Source of the DNA: a virus
Direction: 5' to 3' (one strand)
DNA length: 33,400 nt
Virus record (IMG/VR): IMGVR_UViG_3300025652_000268
Location: 1 to 33,400 of that record
The notes under the pieces were generated by a model. That model was given only the letters and a program-made list of their open reading frames with translations. It was not told the DNA's origin and made no database searches. The position numbers were made by a program, and so were the translations under genes. Below are positions 22,931-31,639 of the stretch, piece by piece (positions within the stretch are counted from its first letter, which is position 1; each line of letters begins with the position of its first letter).

Positions 22931-24064
22931 TTATAACTTGAAGCTATTAAACGTGTTCTTTTCAACATCTTGCTTAACACCGCCAAGGATATAGCTGCTT
23001 TGCTCAGTTTCCTGAGGAGCAACTTGAACACTCTTAGAAGAAATCCAAGAATCAGTCCATGGGAGTGGATTACGTGTAGGAGCGTCAAAGTCAATTGGAA
23101 GACCTACAGCGCGAAGACGATGACTTGCAATATAATCAATGTATTTGCAAAGCAAAGCTTCATTTAGTCCAATAATCGTACCATCTTTGAATAAGTACTT
23201 AGCCCATTCTTTTTCTTGGTTGATTGCAGACTTAAACATCGCAAGACACTCAGCGCGCGTCTCTTGTCTAATCTTAGCATAGATTGGGTCTTCGCCCGGT
23301 AAAATAGTTCTCAGCAATCTCTGAGTCATTCCAAGATGAAGATTCTCATCACGGCAGATGAATCTAATGATCTTCGCATTACCTTCCATCAACTTGTTCT
23401 CAGCAAAGGCCCATGAACAAGCGAAGGAAACGTAGAATCGAATACCCTCTAGAATATTTACTGACATGATGCAAAGCCAAAGCTTCTTCTTCAAGTCATA
23501 TTCATTGACATCATACTCAACGCCGTTTACAACATGCTTACCATAGCCAAATAGCTGATATAAGCTAGAGTAAAGTAAGAAGTCATTATAGTAGTGAGAG
23601 ATATCATCAGCACAAGCAATGATCTCTGGAATGTTAGACATTTCGTCAAACACTAATCCGGATTGAGCATATACTTCACGAATGATATGTGAGTAGGATC
23701 GGCTATGGATAACTTCACTGAAGCTCCATACTGTAGCCCAAGTTTCCATTTCTGGAACACCTGAGATAGGCCCAAATACCATTGTAGGTGCTCGTCCTTG
23801 AACACTGTCAAGTAGAATCTGACGTTTCAAGTTCGACGTAAAAATATGCTGCTTATAAGGTTCTAATAGTGAGAAGTCACCACGGTCCTTATTAATATCT
23901 ACTTCTTCAGGAGTCCATAGAAATCCTAGTTGTTTCTGAATAGTATGCTCAATTTCAGCATACTTAACCTTATCATAGCGGGCTATCCCCGTCGACCCAT
24001 TAGGATCGAAGAAGATAGCTGCTGTAAGGTGGTCGGAAGCGTTCTTGTTAAATACATTAATCAT
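22931..24064 (-). CDS. nrdB: Ribonucleotide reductase class Ia, small (radical) subunit
   Basis: The product has 377 residues, close to the 376 of E. coli NrdB. It houses the diiron-tyrosyl radical cofactor needed by NrdA to make dNTPs from NDPs. Ligands are visible at the expected spacing: D86 (LLDSVQG), E117 and H120 with radical Y124 (SEVIHSRSY), E206 (ILEGIRF), E240 and H243 (CRDENLH), each two residues later than in E. coli. The C-terminus (NTFNSFKL) is the peptide that docks to the large subunit. Its ATG overlaps the nrdA stop in an ATGA, so the subunits are translationally coupled. It is the last gene of the leftward operon. All key residues are present, so the enzyme should be active. 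Confidence 0.97.
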   Translation of the reverse strand: MINVFNKNASDHLTAAIFFDPNGSTGIARYDKVKYAEIEHTIQKQLGFLWTPEEVDINKDRGDFSLLEPYKQHIFTSNLKRQILLDSVQGRAPTMVFGPISGVPEMETWATVWSFSEVIHSRSYSHIIREVYAQSGLVFDEMSNIPEIIACADDISHYYNDFLLYSSLYQLFGYGKHVVNGVEYDVNEYDLKKKLWLCIMSVNILEGIRFYVSFACSWAFAENKLMEGNAKIIRFICRDENLHLGMTQRLLRTILPGEDPIYAKIRQETRAECLAMFKSAINQEKEWAKYLFKDGTIIGLNEALLCKYIDYIASHRLRAVGLPIDFDAPTRNPLPWTDSWISSKSVQVAPQETEQSSYILGGVKQDVEKNTFNSFKL

Positions 24065-26346
24065 AGTTTACATGCATCACAATCTTCAACAAACTCTGGC
24101 ATATCATCCTCTAAAGGTTGATCTTCCATAGCTTCTTCTTCGGCACCATCAAACGTATTGAAGTAGTATCCGTTCTTGATACCCCACATATACATTAGAA
24201 TCATATGCTCTAGAAGCATTGACATTGGAAGCTTTTCTTCCTCGTAGTGTCTTGGATTATAACTTGTATCTAGACTGATCGATTGATCCATCCACTTATT
24301 CAAAATCGCCATAAGCTGAATAAAGCCAAGTGGGCTTTCGTGATCCCAGAGCATATCATACTTACTAGCTAGGCGACGACTTTCAGGAGCAACTTGCTTA
24401 AGAACACCATGCTTCGAAACCTTCTCAGTAATAATAGAACGAATAGGGTTAATACCATTCGTAGAATTACTTTCTTGAGCTGAAGTTTCCGCAGGCATCT
24501 GAGCCATTAGAGTGCTATGGCGTAATCCACCAGCAAGTTTTACACGCTCAGATAGTGCATCCCAATCATAACGTGGATTAGGATAAACTAGCTTGTCTAC
24601 TTCACGCTTATAAGTGTGAATAGGTAAAATACCTTGTGAGTATTTTGTGTGTGCAGCACCCGGACATGGCCCACGTTCTTCTGCAAGTTCAACGCTGGCT
24701 TCAATCAGATAGTATGACCAAGCTTCCATCATTTCGTCAACAATTTCAAAAGCTGTTTCGTCATAGCCAACACCCTTATCAGCAAGCCAATAAGCGAAGT
24801 TAACTAAACCAATACCAAGCGGACGATAACGCTTCGTAGCAATCTCAGCTGCTGGAATTGGATACTTCTGATAGTCTAGAAGTTCTTCTAAGAATCGTAC
24901 GATTAGATGCGCAATACGCTTCATATCTTCTGGAGTCTTGAAGTGAGCGACATTACCAGCAGAAAGCGTACAGAGTGAGATCAAACCTTCTTCATCAAAC
25001 TCGTCTCGTAAACCCTTTGTAGGAAGTGTAATTTCCTGACATAAATTTGATTGAGTAATTGGAGCATACTCAGGGAGGAAGCTACCATGCTCATTGGCAT
25101 GGTCGATATTCATGAAGTAAATACGTCCAGTCTGCTTACGTTCAGTCATGAACATAGAGAAGATTTCTAGAGCTGTATAGGTTCTCTTACGAATACTGTC
25201 ATCAGCCTCATACATTTCGTAGAGACGTTTAAACTCTTCTTGGTCCGCATAAAAAGCATCAAGCAGCCCTGGAGTATCATGAGGGCTGAATAGGGTAATG
25301 TTACCGCCTTGGATAAGACGTTCATACATTAGCTTATTGAATAGGAAGCTATAGTCAACGTGACGAACACGATTGAATTCAGTACCGAAGTTATTCTTAA
25401 GAACTACAAATTCAGGGAATTCATAAGTCCAAACCGGGAAGTGGATTGTAACAGCACCGCCTCGCACACCACCTTGTGAACAACTTTTAACTGCGGATTG
25501 AATTAGTCGAATGAAGGGAATTCCACCTGTATGTTCTGCATCACCATCACGGATTTCAGAATTGATACCACGAATAGGCCCCATATCAATACCTAAACCA
25601 GCTTTCTGGCTAATGTATTTGATAGCGGCTGTAGTACCAGCAGTAATTGAATCAAGACTATCGTCGATTCTAATAGTTACACACGAACTGAACTGTTTCG
25701 TAGGTGTTCTTAGACCTGCCATAATTGGTGTTGGCAGATTGATTTCAAAGCAACTAATTGCGTCATAGAAATCTTTTACGTATTCTAGACGATAACGCTT
25801 AGGGTATTTCATGAAGCCAATAGCGGCAATCATCATTCGAGCAACTTGAGGAGTTTCATAGAATTTACCAGTTACTCGGTTCTTAACTAGATACTTGCCA
25901 CGCCACTGTTCCATACCAGCATACGCAATATCGTTATCACGTTCGTGATCAACATACGCTTCTAGCTCATTCCATTCGTCTCTAGTATACTCGGTCATAA
26001 GTTCGGCGGCATACTTACCTTCACCTACGTTATGTCGAATAATATCATACAGATGCCACGGCTCATATTCACCATAGACTTCTTTACGCAACTGATAGTT
26101 TACGAGACGTCCTGCAACATATTGATATTCAGGAGTACGTTCAGAAATCAGTTCGCTTGCTGATTTAATCAGCATTTCATGGATATCTTTTGTCTCAATT
26201 CCGTCTGTGAATTGAAGCTTTGCTCGAAGCTCTAGTTCACTTTCGCTAACGCCTCTTAAGCCTTCGCAGGCCCATGCCACAATTCGATGGATTTTATCAA
26301 GATTAAGTTGTTCGGTTCTTCCATCACGTTTTGTGACTAAAGTCAT
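24061..26346 (-). CDS. nrdA: Ribonucleotide reductase class Ia, large (catalytic) subunit
   Basis: The product has 761 residues, the same length as E. coli NrdA. The N-terminal ATP-cone (about 1-95, VTKRDGRTEQLNLDKIHRIV) suggests allosteric activity control. Catalytic residues are C222 (FSSCVTI), C436 with N434 and E438 (NLCQE) and C459 (ISLCTLSA), each three less than in E. coli. A tyrosine pair for radical transfer lies in NGYYFNT. The C-terminal redox cysteines C756 and C759 (DCDACKL) exchange with a thioredoxin or glutaredoxin. GGAGA lies 5 nt upstream of the ATG. It supplies dNTPs for phage replication. I see no intron in this gene. Confidence 0.97.
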   Translation of the reverse strand: MTLVTKRDGRTEQLNLDKIHRIVAWACEGLRGVSESELELRAKLQFTDGIETKDIHEMLIKSASELISERTPEYQYVAGRLVNYQLRKEVYGEYEPWHLYDIIRHNVGEGKYAAELMTEYTRDEWNELEAYVDHERDNDIAYAGMEQWRGKYLVKNRVTGKFYETPQVARMMIAAIGFMKYPKRYRLEYVKDFYDAISCFEINLPTPIMAGLRTPTKQFSSCVTIRIDDSLDSITAGTTAAIKYISQKAGLGIDMGPIRGINSEIRDGDAEHTGGIPFIRLIQSAVKSCSQGGVRGGAVTIHFPVWTYEFPEFVVLKNNFGTEFNRVRHVDYSFLFNKLMYERLIQGGNITLFSPHDTPGLLDAFYADQEEFKRLYEMYEADDSIRKRTYTALEIFSMFMTERKQTGRIYFMNIDHANEHGSFLPEYAPITQSNLCQEITLPTKGLRDEFDEEGLISLCTLSAGNVAHFKTPEDMKRIAHLIVRFLEELLDYQKYPIPAAEIATKRYRPLGIGLVNFAYWLADKGVGYDETAFEIVDEMMEAWSYYLIEASVELAEERGPCPGAAHTKYSQGILPIHTYKREVDKLVYPNPRYDWDALSERVKLAGGLRHSTLMAQMPAETSAQESNSTNGINPIRSIITEKVSKHGVLKQVAPESRRLASKYDMLWDHESPLGFIQLMAILNKWMDQSISLDTSYNPRHYEEEKLPMSMLLEHMILMYMWGIKNGYYFNTFDGAEEEAMEDQPLEDDMPEFVEDCDACKL

Positions 26347-26364
26347 TTGTTCTCCATTATACTT

Positions 26365-26379
26365 AGTAATTAAATTACT
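26365..26379. promoter_or_regulatory. Palindrome in the gap before nrdA
   Basis: AGTAATT and AATTACT form a 7+7-bp inverted repeat about one base, in the 38-nt gap between the flap endonuclease stop and the nrdA ATG. On the minus strand a TATAAT (26360-26355) follows within 5 nt, but no good -35 hexamer is seen at 17 bp. It could be an operator or a weak promoter; AT-rich chance palindromes are common. Confidence 0.25.
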
Positions 26380-26384
26380 TATAT

Positions 26385-27269
26385 TTAGTTCGCATTAAAT
26401 GCATCATCAATCAAATAACAATTGCTCTCACCAATAGCCTCTGCACAGTATGTCGGCAAGTCCATAAGTTCAACATTCATTAGTAGTTGATCTTTGAAAC
26501 TATTGAGGGCTGCGATGTATTTATACTTTCCAGAAAGCGGGAGAGCGTCAGCAATATCGAAGACAGATCCGTACTCTGCAATGATTGATGCGGCACGCTT
26601 AGGTCCGACTCCATCAACTCCAGGTACATTGTCTCCCTTATCTCCGATAAGACACTTGTATGTAAGGTAATCTTCGCGGGGTACAGGATTATCCCATGTG
26701 AGGACAGTCTGCTCCTTCCGAGTGACGGTAGAAAATCGACTGACATTCTCGTCAACAAGCAAGTCCCAGTCTCGGTCGCTAGAGATAAGCCAAATTTGCT
26801 CAATTCCATATCGAACCCGATTGGTAACGATGTATGCAGCGATATCGTCGGCTTCAACTCCTGGGAAGCGCAACAGTTCAAAGCGTCCGTCGCAAGCCTC
26901 AATAGCGCGCTCGTACTCATCGAAGAACTGTCGTGTGACTTCCTTCTCTTCAGCGGTGTCATCTTTATATAGTTCTTTTCTGTTGCCTTTATAATCTGGA
27001 AAAATTTCACGACGGTATAATGACCCACCCTGATCAGCCGCGATAACAATTTTGCCACACTTATAGGAACGGGCCAGGCTTTCTACCGTCTTAACGAATT
27101 CGCTGGCGAAAGCGGTTACTTTGGCTGGCTTTTCACCCTTTTTTACTTTGTAAGGTTTCCATCGAAAAGCTAAGTTCAAAGCATCGACGACAAGCACATT
27201 GTTGGGGTCTAGATTGACGGCCATCTGTTCTGCTATCTTAACCAATTTATTTTTTCCTTTTCTAGCCAT
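26385..27269 (-). CDS. 5'-3' exonuclease / flap endonuclease
   Basis: The product has 294 residues and belongs to the PIN-like 5' nuclease family (T4 RNase H, T5 D15). Metal-binding acids are visible in order: D29 (VVDALN), D79 (AADQGG), E139, D141 and D142 (VEADD), D165 and D167 (SSDRDWD), and D210/D213 in the helix-hairpin-helix (GDKGDNVPG...GVGPKRA). YKGNRK (93-98) is the helical arch lysine/arginine motif. It would remove RNA primers and 5' flaps on the lagging strand. The ATG at 27269 lies 37 nt inside the preceding nuclease gene; a second Met at residue 16 (27224) is an alternative start just after that gene's stop. The longer form is kept because its N-terminal residues look helical and family-like. 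Confidence 0.93.
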   Translation of the reverse strand: MARKGKNKLVKIAEQMAVNLDPNNVLVVDALNLAFRWKPYKVKKGEKPAKVTAFASEFVKTVESLARSYKCGKIVIAADQGGSLYRREIFPDYKGNRKELYKDDTAEEKEVTRQFFDEYERAIEACDGRFELLRFPGVEADDIAAYIVTNRVRYGIEQIWLISSDRDWDLLVDENVSRFSTVTRKEQTVLTWDNPVPREDYLTYKCLIGDKGDNVPGVDGVGPKRAASIIAEYGSVFDIADALPLSGKYKYIAALNSFKDQLLMNVELMDLPTYCAEAIGESNCYLIDDAFNAN

Positions 27270-27670
27270 TCATCTAATAACATAGTATAGCATCCCAACC
27301 AGTGAATGTCAACATATTTATCTAAGTTTGCTGGTTTCTTGTCAGTACAGACAAAGAACTTGGAGCGATTGTACTTGAATATTAGTAGAGGCTCTTTTCC
27401 AGTACTTTTGGCTTGTAACTTAAGTTTGTTCCACCAAAGCACTACATTGTTTGTTTTACTTGTAAAAATTTTATCATTGAAATGAGAGTCTGCATAGTGT
27501 TTTATTTCAATACAGTATCTATCATTGGAGCCTGGAATGTATACGTCGCCTTTAATCTTTCCTGCACCTGAACCTGGCACCCTTTCGAATGCCAGGCCAG
27601 TTTTCTTAGAAAGTAGGTCTCGCACTGCAATCTCACATGATGCTCCCTTTTGTCTAGGGTTAACTGCCAT
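27233..27670 (-). CDS. PD-(D/E)XK nuclease, Hjc-like Holliday junction resolvase candidate
   Basis: The product has 145 residues. The N-terminus KGASCEIAVRDLL followed by RVPGSGAGKIKGDVYIP and CIEIKHY gives the catalytic set E13, D42, E55 and K57 of the PD-(D/E)XK fold. The PGSG motif before the first Asp is typical of archaeal Hjc-type and phage resolvases. It would cut four-way or branched DNA formed in recombination-dependent replication. It starts at an ATG sharing one base with the stop of the SbcC-like gene and overlaps the flap endonuclease gene, so it is expressed with end-processing enzymes. The fold is well supported; resolvase specificity is inferred. Confidence 0.8.
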   Translation of the reverse strand: MAVNPRQKGASCEIAVRDLLSKKTGLAFERVPGSGAGKIKGDVYIPGSNDRYCIEIKHYADSHFNDKIFTSKTNNVVLWWNKLKLQAKSTGKEPLLIFKYNRSKFFVCTDKKPANLDKYVDIHWLGCYTMLLDEWLEKEKINWLR

Positions 27671-29472
27671 TATGCGTGCTCAATTCTAGACATATTGTCT
27701 TCTTTCACGATCTCTAGTTTTGCTAGAAGTGGATGCGACCAAGAGTGACTAACTACATAGGTGTTAAGGTCTTCCTTAAGAAGAACTTCCACTAGTTTTT
27801 CTTTACCTTGGTCATCTAGCACACTAATAACTTCGTCAAGGAATAACACATTGATTTCAGACTTAGATATTGAGTTCATTAGTTTACGAAGCGCAAGAAG
27901 TGTAGAAGTATTAACTCTAGCAAGCTCCCCTGAACTAAGGGCTGTAATATTGATTGGCTTACCATTATCAGTAATGATAACATTCAGCTTATCCGATGCA
28001 ACACTAAACTCGATCGTGAAACGACCATCGCTAAGTTCAGCTAAATACTCATTAGTTAAGTCTTCTAAGTCCTTAACCATATTCTCAATCTTATAAGCAA
28101 TTAGTCCTTGAGTACTAAATGATTTCTTAAGTAACTCTAATTGACCAAGCAGTTCATTCTGCTCATCTAGCTCCTTGCTCAAAGTCTCTAGCTGCTTTTC
28201 AAAACCTTCAGCTTGCTCTTGAATAACTTGAATACGACTGTTATGTCGATTAGCCTTATCATTGTGTTCTTGAATCTTCTTCAACTCATGTCTAGCGTTA
28301 GAAATCTTAATCGCTAGATTAGATAGTTCAGCTTCAAGATCGGCTTTATCTAATAGTTCTTCTGGAAGGTCTTGATCCACTGATCTATACAGCTCTTCAA
28401 ACTCTTTGATCTGCTGCATTTTATAAGCATGATTTTTATTGTTTTCTTTAATAGAAATAATAAGCTTATTAAGTTCATCAATACGTAGCTTCATAGAAGC
28501 AATGGCATCTTCCTCAACCTTAATTAAGTTGAGTTTAAACTCTGCATCAATAGACTGTTCGCAAGTCGGACACGAATCACCTAATCCGGTAAGCTTGCTT
28601 AATTGTGATTGGTGTCGGCGCAAGTCGGATTGTAATCCGCCAAGTTCTGACTGTTCTGTATCGTAAGATGCTGGCTCTTCTACTTCAATCGCATGAATGG
28701 AATCAATATCAACATTCTTAAGCATTTCACGATACTTGTTGTTCTGAGCAACTCTAGTATTTGTTTTCTTAATATTAGCAATTTCTGCGGTTAATCCAGC
28801 AGCAGCTTTTTCTTCCTCAAATACATCAATGTTGGTTTCAAGCAAAGGAATAGCGCTTACATCAGTAAGTCTGTTACTCTTTAACCAATCTTCAACAGTA
28901 GAGACTTGCCCTTGCGACTTAGTAATAGAAGAACTAAGATCCTTAGACGCTGCCTTAAATACCTCAAACAATCTAACATACTCTTCCAACTGCAATAGAT
29001 CAATTAGAAACTTCTTTCTGTTGGTATCTGTAGCTGTAAGAAACTGAAGACTGCTATTCGTACTCTGATAGATAAGCTGAGAGAACGTTTTAAAGTCATT
29101 ACCAAACAAATCTTCCATAAGCTTGAAAGTTCCAGTCGCAGTATGGGATGAAATATCTGCACCGTTTTTATGAAGTTTAACCTTCACACTAGACTTTCTA
29201 TCTACTTCGATTGTGTACTCATCACCATCTTTATAGAAAGTAAGTTTGCCCCAAGTAGTACCAGGACCATATCTATTAGGTATATCCCCTTTAGAGATAC
29301 CTTTTGAATTCTTATTAAAACAAATTTCTTCTAGAATTAGTGGGATCGAAGATTTACCGTTACCATTAACACCTAGGATTTGTGTCACTGTATCTTGTGT
29401 GAAATCTAATTTATTACCAGCACCATAGCTAAAGTAATAATCCCATTCAAGAGTGTGAAGTAGTGTAGTCAT
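27670..29472 (-). CDS. SbcC/gp46-like recombination nuclease ATPase subunit
   Basis: The product has 600 residues and is the SMC-like partner of the SbcD-type nuclease. Walker A is GVNGNGKS (34-41), the Q-loop is near residues 132-136 (QLIYQ), a zinc hook CPTC lies at 301-304 between two coiled-coil arms, the ABC signature (LSSGELARV) is near 505, and Walker B (NVLFLDEV) near 537, followed by a D-loop and a VVSHSWSH switch histidine. It opens and processes DNA ends for recombination-dependent replication and repair. GGAG lies 6 nt upstream of the ATG, inside the end of the upstream gene (26-nt overlap). The length is typical of phage members (T4 gp46, 560 residues) and shorter than bacterial SbcC. 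Confidence 0.95.
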   Translation of the reverse strand: MTTLLHTLEWDYYFSYGAGNKLDFTQDTVTQILGVNGNGKSSIPLILEEICFNKNSKGISKGDIPNRYGPGTTWGKLTFYKDGDEYTIEVDRKSSVKVKLHKNGADISSHTATGTFKLMEDLFGNDFKTFSQLIYQSTNSSLQFLTATDTNRKKFLIDLLQLEEYVRLFEVFKAASKDLSSSITKSQGQVSTVEDWLKSNRLTDVSAIPLLETNIDVFEEEKAAAGLTAEIANIKKTNTRVAQNNKYREMLKNVDIDSIHAIEVEEPASYDTEQSELGGLQSDLRRHQSQLSKLTGLGDSCPTCEQSIDAEFKLNLIKVEEDAIASMKLRIDELNKLIISIKENNKNHAYKMQQIKEFEELYRSVDQDLPEELLDKADLEAELSNLAIKISNARHELKKIQEHNDKANRHNSRIQVIQEQAEGFEKQLETLSKELDEQNELLGQLELLKKSFSTQGLIAYKIENMVKDLEDLTNEYLAELSDGRFTIEFSVASDKLNVIITDNGKPINITALSSGELARVNTSTLLALRKLMNSISKSEINVLFLDEVISVLDDQGKEKLVEVLLKEDLNTYVVSHSWSHPLLAKLEIVKEDNMSRIEHA

Positions 29473-30397
29473 GGAACACTCCTATAGCACGCTTTACTTT
29501 ATCCTCAGGGAGTTCTAGAATATATAACATATACTCTGCTAACTCTTCTGAGATACTCATATCGCTATTCAAAATTAAAGCTGTATCCGAACTGCGCTTA
29601 ACTAGCTTCTTATCTAGAAGCTCCGAGTCCTTGATCTTAGAAAGTTCAACCACATCACCTTCTAGTTCATAGATTGTGTGATCGAATTCTGTAGGATGCA
29701 TTTCAGCAGGGTCACTAACAGTTTTGCGAATTAGTTGAGGTAAATTGAACTCATGCCATGTCCATTGCGTAGGATTAGTACTATCAATAAGAATATACCC
29801 AGTTGTAACGCGACTCCGATGGAAGCTAGTAACCATTGGGGAGCCTGGGTATACCAAGTTGCCTTGGCAGTTGCTATGGCTATGTAAGTCTCCGAGATAC
29901 ACCACTGGAAAATCTTTAACAAGATCAAGGTCAATCTCGGGCTTGACATGAGGCGGAATCTCTCCACGGATATGAGAGAACAGTACTTTAGATTTATCTA
30001 AAGAGTCCCATACACCTTTCTTATGAATAAACTCATAAGGAACAATTGTGAAATTATCTTCTTCATAGATTTCATCAATTACAGAAACTAATGGGTTGAT
30101 AAGGTTTGTAACGTCCTTCAAGTGAGAGAAGAAAGTATATCCTTTCTTAGTAGCTTCGTGATTGCCCGCAAACAGTAGCGTTCTAACCTGCATACCTTTA
30201 ACAAACTCAAAGTATAAATTTAACTCTTCCATTGAAGGAAGTTTATCAAAGATGTCCCCACCAATAATATGTAAGTCTACTTGCTTTTCAACTTCATATA
30301 CTTGCTGGAAGAACATTCTATAACGGTTAAGTGCCCACTCAACTGGAACGTTCTTCTGGCCTAATTTAATGTGGATATCTGCGGTAAAAAGTATCAT
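29447..30397 (-). CDS. SbcD/gp47-like recombination nuclease subunit
   Basis: The product has 316 residues and is a calcineurin-like metallophosphoesterase of the Mre11/SbcD family. Metal-binding motifs in order are D7-x-H9 (TADIHIK), GGDIFD with D48, GNHE with N79-H80, H142 (FSHIRGE) and GDLHSH with H172 and H174. With the SbcC-like ATPase it forms an end-processing nuclease that prepares recombination substrates. GGAGA precedes the ATG at 8-9 nt. It begins just after the SSB terminator, so some transcription must read through that hairpin or start nearby. Confidence 0.95.
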   Translation of the reverse strand: MILFTADIHIKLGQKNVPVEWALNRYRMFFQQVYEVEKQVDLHIIGGDIFDKLPSMEELNLYFEFVKGMQVRTLLFAGNHEATKKGYTFFSHLKDVTNLINPLVSVIDEIYEEDNFTIVPYEFIHKKGVWDSLDKSKVLFSHIRGEIPPHVKPEIDLDLVKDFPVVYLGDLHSHSNCQGNLVYPGSPMVTSFHRSRVTTGYILIDSTNPTQWTWHEFNLPQLIRKTVSDPAEMHPTEFDHTIYELEGDVVELSKIKDSELLDKKLVKRSSDTALILNSDMSISEELAEYMLYILELPEDKVKRAIGVFHDYTTSHS

Positions 30398-30413
30398 ATA
30401 ATCTCCGGCAGAA

Positions 30414-30442
30414 AAGCCGCCGTAGCAGAGCCACGGCGGCTT
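30414..30442 (-). terminator. Hairpin terminator or attenuator after the SSB gene
   Basis: AAGCCGCCGT (30414-30423) and ACGGCGGCTT (30433-30442) form a perfect GC-rich 10-bp stem with a 9-nt loop. On the minus strand the stem runs into TTTTC. The U-run is short, so partial read-through into the SbcD-like gene is likely. This would give the SSB a higher expression level than the genes after it. Confidence 0.7.
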
Positions 30443-30449
30443 ATATCAT

Positions 30450-30703
30450 TTACTTAACGTCGAACTCGGCACCAACTTCTTCGTCGATTGCTTCACCCGA
30501 ACCACCAGTTTGCAGCTTCTCTAGGAGAGCTTTCTGTGCTTCTGGGGTAGGACGCGGCAGGACTTCATCCATGCTCTTCAGTTCTGCAAGCTTCTCACGT
30601 TCTGCTTCATCAAGCGGACGGGGCTTACATTTGATTTGTTGAACAGTATATTCAACGTTGATAGGCAGAGGTCCCGTCTTCTTCTTAGTAAACACTATGT
30701 CAA
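30450..30703 (-). CDS. Single-stranded DNA-binding protein, exon 2
   Basis: This segment encodes the last 84 residues of the SSB, beginning with the second and third bases of a split TTT codon at 30703-30702, then GAC ATA GTG. The amino-acid string DIVFTKKKTGPLPINVEY continues the exon 1 string DPTDPDTG exactly as phage SSBs of this kind do. The end is acidic (GEAIDEEVGAEFDV), as expected of an SSB tail that recruits partners. An apparent GTG start at 30695 would give an 81-residue protein, but no ribosome site precedes it, and the GTG is an internal Val codon. Joined to exon 1 it completes a 212-residue protein without a frame break. Confidence 0.88.
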
Positions 30704-30705
30704 CT

Positions 30706-30720
30706 AACCTAGTGTAGGTT
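30706..30720 (-). ncRNA. P9 hairpin of the group I intron
   Basis: On the minus strand AACCUA, loop CAC, UAGGUU forms a 6-bp hairpin between the P7 3' strand and the terminal AG of the intron, the expected place of P9. Confidence 0.75.
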
Positions 30721-30724
30721 TAGA

Positions 30725-31639
30725 CTATATCTTACATCTTTCAATAAATCTATCTTTCTTTCGACTCAAGGCAAATTCATTAGGTACATAAAACCTGGCA
30801 AAGTGCTCGATTGTAGATCTACAACTTGATTTTATGATAAAAGATTCTTTTTTATCAGGATAAGTGTAGGTTCGCCAATTAAGATAGTTATTAATTTCTA
30901 AAAGAAACTTTTGTTGAGAAGAGTGTTGCTCTACAGTAATTGTGAGCTCATTTTCTCGTTTATACACAACTGATCCATCTCCATTGAACACTCCGACCAA
31001 AAAGTATTCAAGGAACTCTTTATTACAAGATATCCATCTAGGGATTTCGTAATTTATATATGTTTTTCTGGGAAGTAACCCAGTTACTTTTTTAAACTTT
31101 TCAAAGTTTTTAAAATCTTTAACCTGAGCTTTATAATAGCCTTTATTATCTTTTATAAGGTTTCCACTTATAAAAGCAGCCATTTGTTGTGCCAGCTCTT
31201 TATCCTTAGATACCAAGCTAACATAACCATCTGCAGTTATACATCCATCTGCTTGCAGGAGCCCTACCATATAAGCTGTATGCCTAGTAGGCTCTAAAAA
31301 TCGTTTGGTAGTGCCTATTTGCTGTTGATTAGAGTTAGACGCCCTATTATTAAGTTCTAGCAGTTTTAGCCAATCCGCAGAAATATACTTTCGTATACGG
31401 TACTCACTGATCTCAGACTTAGTAACTATTTTATTTAAATTCAGACCTTCCGTAATAAGGCTCTGAATATGCTTAATTTCTAGCTCCGAAAGCGCTCTAG
31501 CATTGGTTTTTAGACCTACTAATTCAAATTCTTTTTTTCTGCGTTTAATTGTAGTAACACCGCAATTAAAATGAGCGGCTAATTGGTCGTTTGTGTAATT
31601 CTTGTGTACGATTAAATCGTAAAGTTCTTCTTTTGTCAT
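30725..31639 (-). CDS. LAGLIDADG homing endonuclease encoded in the intron
   Basis: The product has 304 residues. Two LAGLIDADG motifs are visible: YMVGLLQADG (123-132, catalytic D131) and FLVGVFNGDG (213-222, catalytic D221), about 90 residues apart, as in single-chain enzymes. The N-terminal 90 residues contain two helix-turn-helix-like segments (NDQLAAHFNCGVTTIKRR at 17-34 and a second at 65-85) that may add DNA contacts. It would cut intron-less SSB alleles at the exon junction and drive copying of the intron. It starts at ATG 31639 with GGGGAA about 10 nt upstream. It lies between the two P7 strands of the intron, and its TAG stop is itself part of the P7 3' strand. It may also help folding (maturase), but that is not shown. 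Confidence 0.92.
   Translation of the reverse strand: MTKEELYDLIVHKNYTNDQLAAHFNCGVTTIKRRKKEFELVGLKTNARALSELEIKHIQSLITEGLNLNKIVTKSEISEYRIRKYISADWLKLLELNNRASNSNQQQIGTTKRFLEPTRHTAYMVGLLQADGCITADGYVSLVSKDKELAQQMAAFISGNLIKDNKGYYKAQVKDFKNFEKFKKVTGLLPRKTYINYEIPRWISCNKEFLEYFLVGVFNGDGSVVYKRENELTITVEQHSSQQKFLLEINNYLNWRTYTYPDKKESFIIKSSCRSTIEHFARFYVPNEFALSRKKDRFIERCKI

Noticed and set aside
26480-27058. Overlapping 192-codon frame on the minus strand
   Set aside because: It is an out-of-frame shadow of the flap endonuclease gene, whose motifs are intact in the main frame.
30450-30695. Independent 81-residue gene starting at GTG 30695
   Set aside because: No ribosome site precedes the GTG, and the sequence is the missing C-terminal part of the SSB. 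Joining at the intron ends keeps the frame and makes GTG an internal Val codon.
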